Assembly: GCA_031256155.1 (NCBI GenBank)
Contig: JAIRRD010000049.1
Span: 1-7,454, forward strand
Length of the DNA: 7,454 nucleotides
Direction: 5' to 3'
Source of the DNA: Holophagales bacterium
Lineage (GTDB): Bacteria > Acidobacteriota > Holophagae > Holophagales > Holophagaceae
A program made the translations under genes and the position numbers. Numbering within the stretch: the stretch's first letter is position 1; each line of letters begins with the position of its first letter. This document shows positions 4,552-7,454 of the stretch, one piece after another. Under the pieces are notes generated by a model. It saw only the letters and a list, made by a program, of their open reading frames with translations. It ran no database searches and was not told where the DNA came from.

Positions 4552-6482
4552 TGCGCATTGAGCTTCAGGCACTTCAAAGAGAAATTCCGACTATTACTGG
4601 CATGAAGACACATGAACTCTGCGAATGCCTTGCCATGATTGGTTTTCCTGTTGATGGTACAGACACACAACCCACCGCCGAAGTTCTGGAAGTTGATGTT
4701 ACAGCCAATCGCGGCGACGCGCTTTCGCACAGAGGTCTGGCCAGAGATATTGCCGCCAGACTGGACGCGCCCCTGTCTCCAATACCAGTTGCACCAAACC
4801 AGGAAAGCGAGGCACTGCTCCCAATCCAACTGGAAACAGATGCCTGCCCAATTTACTCAACAGCTATATTGAAGCTGGATTGTGCATCAGCAAACCAGAC
4901 ACCGGCAGACACACAAGCATTTCTGACAGCTATGGGTTCAAACGCCAAAGGTCTGGCACCAGTGGACGCTTCAAACGAGCTTTTGTATCGTTACGGACAT
5001 CCGACACACGCCTTTGATGCCGACAAACTCAAAGGCGGCATTTGCGTCCGCTGGGCAAAAGCAGGTGAAACACTGCTTGCTCTTGATGGCGTACAGAGAA
5101 GCCTGAACACCAAAGACATGGTGATTGCTGATGATTCCGGCCCCATAGCCCTGGCGGGCGTTATAGGCGGCGACTCCACAAAAGTCACAGAAAATACAAA
5201 GCGAGTGCTTTTAGAGAGTGCTTTCTTTGCACCCCAGACCGTTCGGGCATCAGCGCGCCGTCATGGTCTTCACACAGACGCATCTATCCGGTTCGGGAGA
5301 GGAACTGACACATCTTTTGTCAAAACAGCCAGAGACCTTTTAGCTGACAGGCTTACATCATGGGCCGGTGCCGAATTGCTCGGAGCCTGGACTGTCGGAC
5401 AATACCCTTCAAAACCACCCGGAGCAGCTCTTACAAAAAAAGTGCTGCATCGCATCGCAGGTGAGCCAATCCAGTTGGACGAAGCCCAGAAGATACTGCT
5501 TAGACTAGGTTGTCAGGCCGAAACATTTGATGACACCTTGAATGTCCAGCCGCCATCCTGGCGGCACGATCTAAGCATAGCAGAGGACTATGCAGAAGAA
5601 ATCCTGCGTATAAGAGGCTATGACCGTATAGAGGCCGCCCTGCCGCCATTTGAGGGTGCGCCGGAACCCCTGCCCCGTTCCTATCAACAAAAGCGCACCC
5701 TGTCGCGGCGTTTAACACAACTGGGGTTTTATCAGACAGTCACATTAGGTTTTATCAGCCCCGAAGCTGATGCCAGGTATTCAGGAGACTCACAGGAAAG
5801 CCGCACACTGCTCAACCCACTGGGGCTTGAGTACAGCGTTATGCGCAGTTCCCTTTTACCCAGCTTATGGAATGTAGCAGAAGCCAACCAGCGTCACGGA
5901 GCTAAAGACATCAGATTATTTGAAATAGCCCCTGTCTATAAAAGCACTGCTGACGGCCCTGTTGAAACAAATATATTGGGCATAGTCTGGGCTGGCTTTA
6001 TTGGGGGCGAAAATCCCCTTACCCCTATTCGTCCGGTTATGACAGCGGACTTGATTGCTATTGCAAGAGACCTTGGTTTTACAGGCAATGTCAATCTTAT
6101 TGCTCTTGCCCAAAACGCTTTTGGCCTGGAAATTCCATTGGATCAACTAGCCGAACCAGCAGAAAAAGTCATACCAACATTTCAGCCATTCAGCCGCTAC
6201 CCAGTGGTTACAAGAGATTTGTCCCTGCTGGTACCTCTGGAACTTAGCTACGGAGAGCTTGAAAGCTCCATAAAGAGTGCCATGACCCCAACGCCCTTGC
6301 AGGACATCAGATGCGTTGACGTATTTAAAGACACCAGACTTACCGCAGAAGGCAAACAAGCATGGCTGGTCAGATTAAAATTCCAGTCATCTGAAAGAAC
6401 CCTGACCGGGCAGGAAGTGGAGTCATGGGTACAAATTGCCATAGATGCCGCAAAACCCCACGGCGGCATACTGCGTGGATAG
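4551..6482 (+). CDS. pheT: Phenylalanyl-tRNA synthetase beta subunit, short form without the tRNA-binding (EMAPII-like) domain
   Basis: 643 residues against about 780-800 in typical bacteria. The N-terminal B1 remnant (~1-36) runs directly into VLEVDVTANRGDALSHRGLARD (~45-66), the conserved strand that normally follows the EMAPII-like domain, so that domain of roughly 110 residues is cleanly absent. The B3/B4 editing domain is at ~100-275 (GHPTHAFDADKLKGG, DMVIADDSGPIALAGVIGG, RHGLHTDASIRFGRG). B5 is at ~296-366 (PSWRHDLSIAEDYAEEILRIRGYDRI). The catalytic-like core is at ~378-480 (LNPLGLEYSVMRSSLLPSL, DIRLFEIAPVY). The region ~480-545 is also shortened. The C-terminal FDX-ACB anticodon-binding domain is at ~546-640 (FQPFSRYPVVTRDLSLLVP). 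No frameshift is needed, so it looks functional. It starts within the pheS stop codon (TAATG). Confidence 0.96.
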   Translation: MRIELQALQREIPTITGMKTHELCECLAMIGFPVDGTDTQPTAEVLEVDVTANRGDALSHRGLARDIAARLDAPLSPIPVAPNQESEALLPIQLETDACPIYSTAILKLDCASANQTPADTQAFLTAMGSNAKGLAPVDASNELLYRYGHPTHAFDADKLKGGICVRWAKAGETLLALDGVQRSLNTKDMVIADDSGPIALAGVIGGDSTKVTENTKRVLLESAFFAPQTVRASARRHGLHTDASIRFGRGTDTSFVKTARDLLADRLTSWAGAELLGAWTVGQYPSKPPGAALTKKVLHRIAGEPIQLDEAQKILLRLGCQAETFDDTLNVQPPSWRHDLSIAEDYAEEILRIRGYDRIEAALPPFEGAPEPLPRSYQQKRTLSRRLTQLGFYQTVTLGFISPEADARYSGDSQESRTLLNPLGLEYSVMRSSLLPSLWNVAEANQRHGAKDIRLFEIAPVYKSTADGPVETNILGIVWAGFIGGENPLTPIRPVMTADLIAIARDLGFTGNVNLIALAQNAFGLEIPLDQLAEPAEKVIPTFQPFSRYPVVTRDLSLLVPLELSYGELESSIKSAMTPTPLQDIRCVDVFKDTRLTAEGKQAWLVRLKFQSSERTLTGQEVESWVQIAIDAAKPHGGILRG

Positions 6483-6493
6483 CTATAACTGCT

Positions 6494-6928
6494 CTAAAAT
6501 TGGGTCACGCTTTTACCTTGATTGCGTCTGCTTTCAAGATGTTCCTGCAACATCACCGCCGCTGCCGCTGCATCAAGTTTGGCGCTTTGTGTTTTGGGCT
6601 TCGCGCCGCTCTGAGTCAAAAGTCTCTTGGCTTCAGAACTTGTCAGATGCTCATTTATAAATACTAGCGGCAAATTTGTTTGAGCGGCCAAGGCTTGCCC
6701 AAAATCCCTTGCTAAAGTCGCTGTGATGGATTCAGTGCCATCTTTGTGAAGTGGCAGTCCGACCAGAAGGGCTTTAACATTTTCTGTTTTTGCCAACTCA
6801 GTCAGTTTTTTCAGGGATTTATTTTCTTCCATAGGCCAGACGCAATAAGGGCTGGCAAGAATTTCCATTTCATCACAAAAGGCTATTCCAACTTTTTTGG
6901 TTCCATGGTCAATGGCCATCCAGCGCAT
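6494..6928 (-). CDS. ruvX: RuvX/YqgF family putative Holliday junction resolvase
   Basis: 144 residues, the normal length for this RNase H-fold family, linked to Holliday-junction resolution and to 5' processing of pre-16S rRNA. AIDHGTKKVGIAFCD (~5-19) carries the first acidic residue (D7); ALLVGLPLHKDG (~53-64) is the conserved central strand; INEHLTSSEAKRLL (~91-104) carries E93; LDAAAAAVMLQEHL (~118-131) carries D119. In many members the second site reads DE rather than NE. The ATG at 6928 has AGGG six bases upstream. The gene converges on pheT with only 11 bases between stops and no terminator hairpin, so transcripts probably overlap. Upstream lies the inverted copy of the pheS-side repeat. 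Confidence 0.94.
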   Translation of the reverse strand: MRWMAIDHGTKKVGIAFCDEMEILASPYCVWPMEENKSLKKLTELAKTENVKALLVGLPLHKDGTESITATLARDFGQALAAQTNLPLVFINEHLTSSEAKRLLTQSGAKPKTQSAKLDAAAAAVMLQEHLESRRNQGKSVTQF

Positions 6929-6954
6929 ACAACACCCTGTTTATTTCCAAGTGA

Positions 6955-6977
6955 TATAGCCATTTTCGCTTGTATTG
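6955..6977 (-). repeat. Inverted copy of the pheS upstream element, ahead of ruvX
   Basis: Read on the minus strand, this segment matches 3421-3443 at 22 of 23 bases, including ATACAAGCGAAAATGGCTAT. It lies 26 bases before the ruvX ATG; the pheS copy lies 34 bases before its ATG. Both copies therefore sit in the same position and orientation relative to the gene they precede, as a promoter or operator would. A TATATC (-10-like) follows from it here, where the pheS copy has TATAAT. Confidence 0.85.
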
Positions 6978-7020
6978 CTCGCTTAACGGCGGGCAAAGTC
7001 CACCTACAAACAATACGCAA

Positions 7021-7044
7021 TCAGGATTTGCAAACAAATCCTGA
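7021..7044. repeat. Perfect hairpin (10-base arms, 4-base loop)
   Basis: TCAGGATTTG (7021-7030) pairs exactly with CAAATCCTGA (7035-7044) around CAAA. No T-run follows on the plus strand, so it is not a standard terminator for that strand. It sits between ruvX and crcB. Confidence 0.85.
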
Positions 7045-7045
7045 C

Positions 7046-7079
7046 ATAGCAGTTCAACCACAATAAGTTGAACTGCTAT
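7046..7079. repeat. Perfect hairpin (13-base arms, 8-base loop) containing the second copy of the pheS-side 20-base element
   Basis: ATAGCAGTTCAAC (7046-7058) pairs exactly with GTTGAACTGCTAT (7067-7079). The loop and right arm, CAATAAGTTGAACTGCTATA (7061-7080), repeat 3406-3425 with two adjacent differences. No T-run follows. Confidence 0.87.
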
Positions 7080-7090
7080 ATTCTATACCT

Positions 7091-7122
7091 AAGGAGGTAG
7101 TTGTAAAACCTCGGATTTTTTT
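7091..7122 (+). promoter_or_regulatory. crcB leader: Shine-Dalgarno-like sequence inside a weak terminator-like hairpin
   Basis: AAGGAGGT (7091-7098) is an ideal ribosome site, but no usable start lies at the right distance: the TTG at 7101 is followed at once by TAA. Its GAGGT (7094-7098) can pair with ACCTC (7108-7112), followed by GGA and seven Ts (7116-7122). This resembles either a weak intrinsic terminator or an attenuation/sequestering structure. It ends nine bases before the crcB GTG. Confidence 0.45.
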
Positions 7123-7131
7123 GGTGGCACT

Positions 7132-7454
7132 GTGTTAAAAGTATTATCCATAGGTATCGGCGGCTTTATCGGCTCATGCTTGCGCTATGGACTATCGCGG
7201 TGGCTGAGCCGTTTTGACTTTTTCCCGTTTGGCACACTGGCATCAAACGCGCTGGCAGGGCTTGTCATAGGCTTTATCATTGGCGCGGAGCGGCAAACTT
7301 CGTTACTGCCTGAAAACCTCAAACTTTTTCTTACAGTGGGCTTACTCGGCGGATTGAGTACTTTCTCTGCATTCAGTATGGAGACAGTCAGCATGTTTGA
7401 GCGCGGTAGCTACATACACGCCACCGGAAACATCCTGCTCAATGTATGCCTGAG
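7132..7454 (+). CDS. crcB: CrcB/FluC fluoride channel, C-terminus beyond the right edge
   Basis: 107 residues are visible of about 125 usual. The family makes dual-topology dimeric fluoride channels in the inner membrane that lower cytoplasmic fluoride. Visible hallmarks are IGIGGFIGSCLRYGLSR (~7-23), PFGTLASNALAGLVIGFIIG (~31-50), with the conserved asparagine of the GTLxxN motif, and VGLLGGLSTFSAFSMET (~71-87), the Gly-Gly-x-Ser/Thr-Thr-Phe-Ser stretch that forms the pore and central Na+ site. The last visible part, ATGNILLNVCLS, enters the fourth helix. GTG at 7132 is the only start that gives the normal N-terminus; its own ribosome site is poor (GGTGG four bases upstream), while a perfect one lies 33 bases upstream in a hairpin. 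Confidence 0.92.
   Translation, partial: MLKVLSIGIGGFIGSCLRYGLSRWLSRFDFFPFGTLASNALAGLVIGFIIGAERQTSLLPENLKLFLTVGLLGGLSTFSAFSMETVSMFERGSYIHATGNILLNVCL

Noticed and set aside
3421..6977. Composite transposon bounded by the 23-base inverted repeats
   Set aside because: No transposase lies between them, the repeats are not followed by evident target duplications, and they sit at promoter-like distances from genes. Retained only as one possible reading of the repeat pair.
6929..7131. Fluoride riboswitch of the crcB motif upstream of the channel gene
   Set aside because: I looked for the motif's conserved GGxGATGG-like 5' part and the GCTGATG-type 3' part and saw neither. The hairpins present are near-perfect palindromes unlike that aptamer.
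1..7454. CRISPR arrays, tRNA or rRNA genes
   Set aside because: I saw no regularly spaced direct repeats with spacers, and no stretch that I could recognise as a tRNA or rRNA gene.

Overview
This is a bacterial chromosome segment with two parts of different character. The left part (about 1-3285, all minus strand) is an arsenic-resistance operon. The right part (3478 to the end) holds housekeeping genes: pheS and pheT on the plus strand, ruvX on the minus strand and the start of crcB/fluC on the plus strand. No species can be named. Short A/T-rich palindromes of the TTTAGAGCATTTCA type loosely recall alphaproteobacterial intergenic repeats. PheT, however, lacks its usual N-terminal tRNA-binding domain and PheS has a four-cysteine insertion, so a less typical lineage is possible. 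The two parts also differ in base composition in sampled lines (40/60 G+C at 1861-1920 in arsM; 30/60 at 5821-5880 in pheT), which fits an acquired resistance operon beside a resident locus.

The ars operon reads right to left. A TTGACA-17-TGTAAT promoter overlaps a 24-base imperfect palindrome that is the likely ArsR operator. The order is arsR, an exported cysteine-rich DUF2703 protein, arsM (arsenite S-adenosylmethionine methyltransferase), a small two-helix membrane protein, and an ArsP/DUF318-type permease that runs off the left edge. Neither an arsenate reductase nor an ArsB/Acr3 pump is visible. The legible logic is detection of As(III), methylation by ArsM, and export of arsenite or methylated arsenic by the permease, with DUF2703 perhaps handling thiol-bound arsenic outside the cytoplasmic membrane. 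Adjacent cysteine pairs recur in all four main proteins. The permease gene carries an in-frame tandem duplication of its own ribosome-binding site, start codon and Cys-Cys segment.

The 192-base divergent region between arsR and pheS holds the ars promoter and operator, a long hairpin with no T-tail, and a pheS upstream segment. Parts of that segment recur in the ruvX-crcB intergenic region. pheS and pheT overlap by one base and form the two subunits of phenylalanyl-tRNA synthetase. ruvX converges on pheT with 11 bases between stops. The 203-base ruvX-crcB region carries two perfect hairpins, then a hairpin that sequesters a strong Shine-Dalgarno-like sequence ahead of seven Ts, then the GTG start of a fluoride channel gene cut by the right edge.

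The most noteworthy items are the duplicated permease start region, the recurring Cys-Cys pairs, the dispersed intergenic repeat family around pheST-ruvX, the reduced PheT, and the structured crcB leader.
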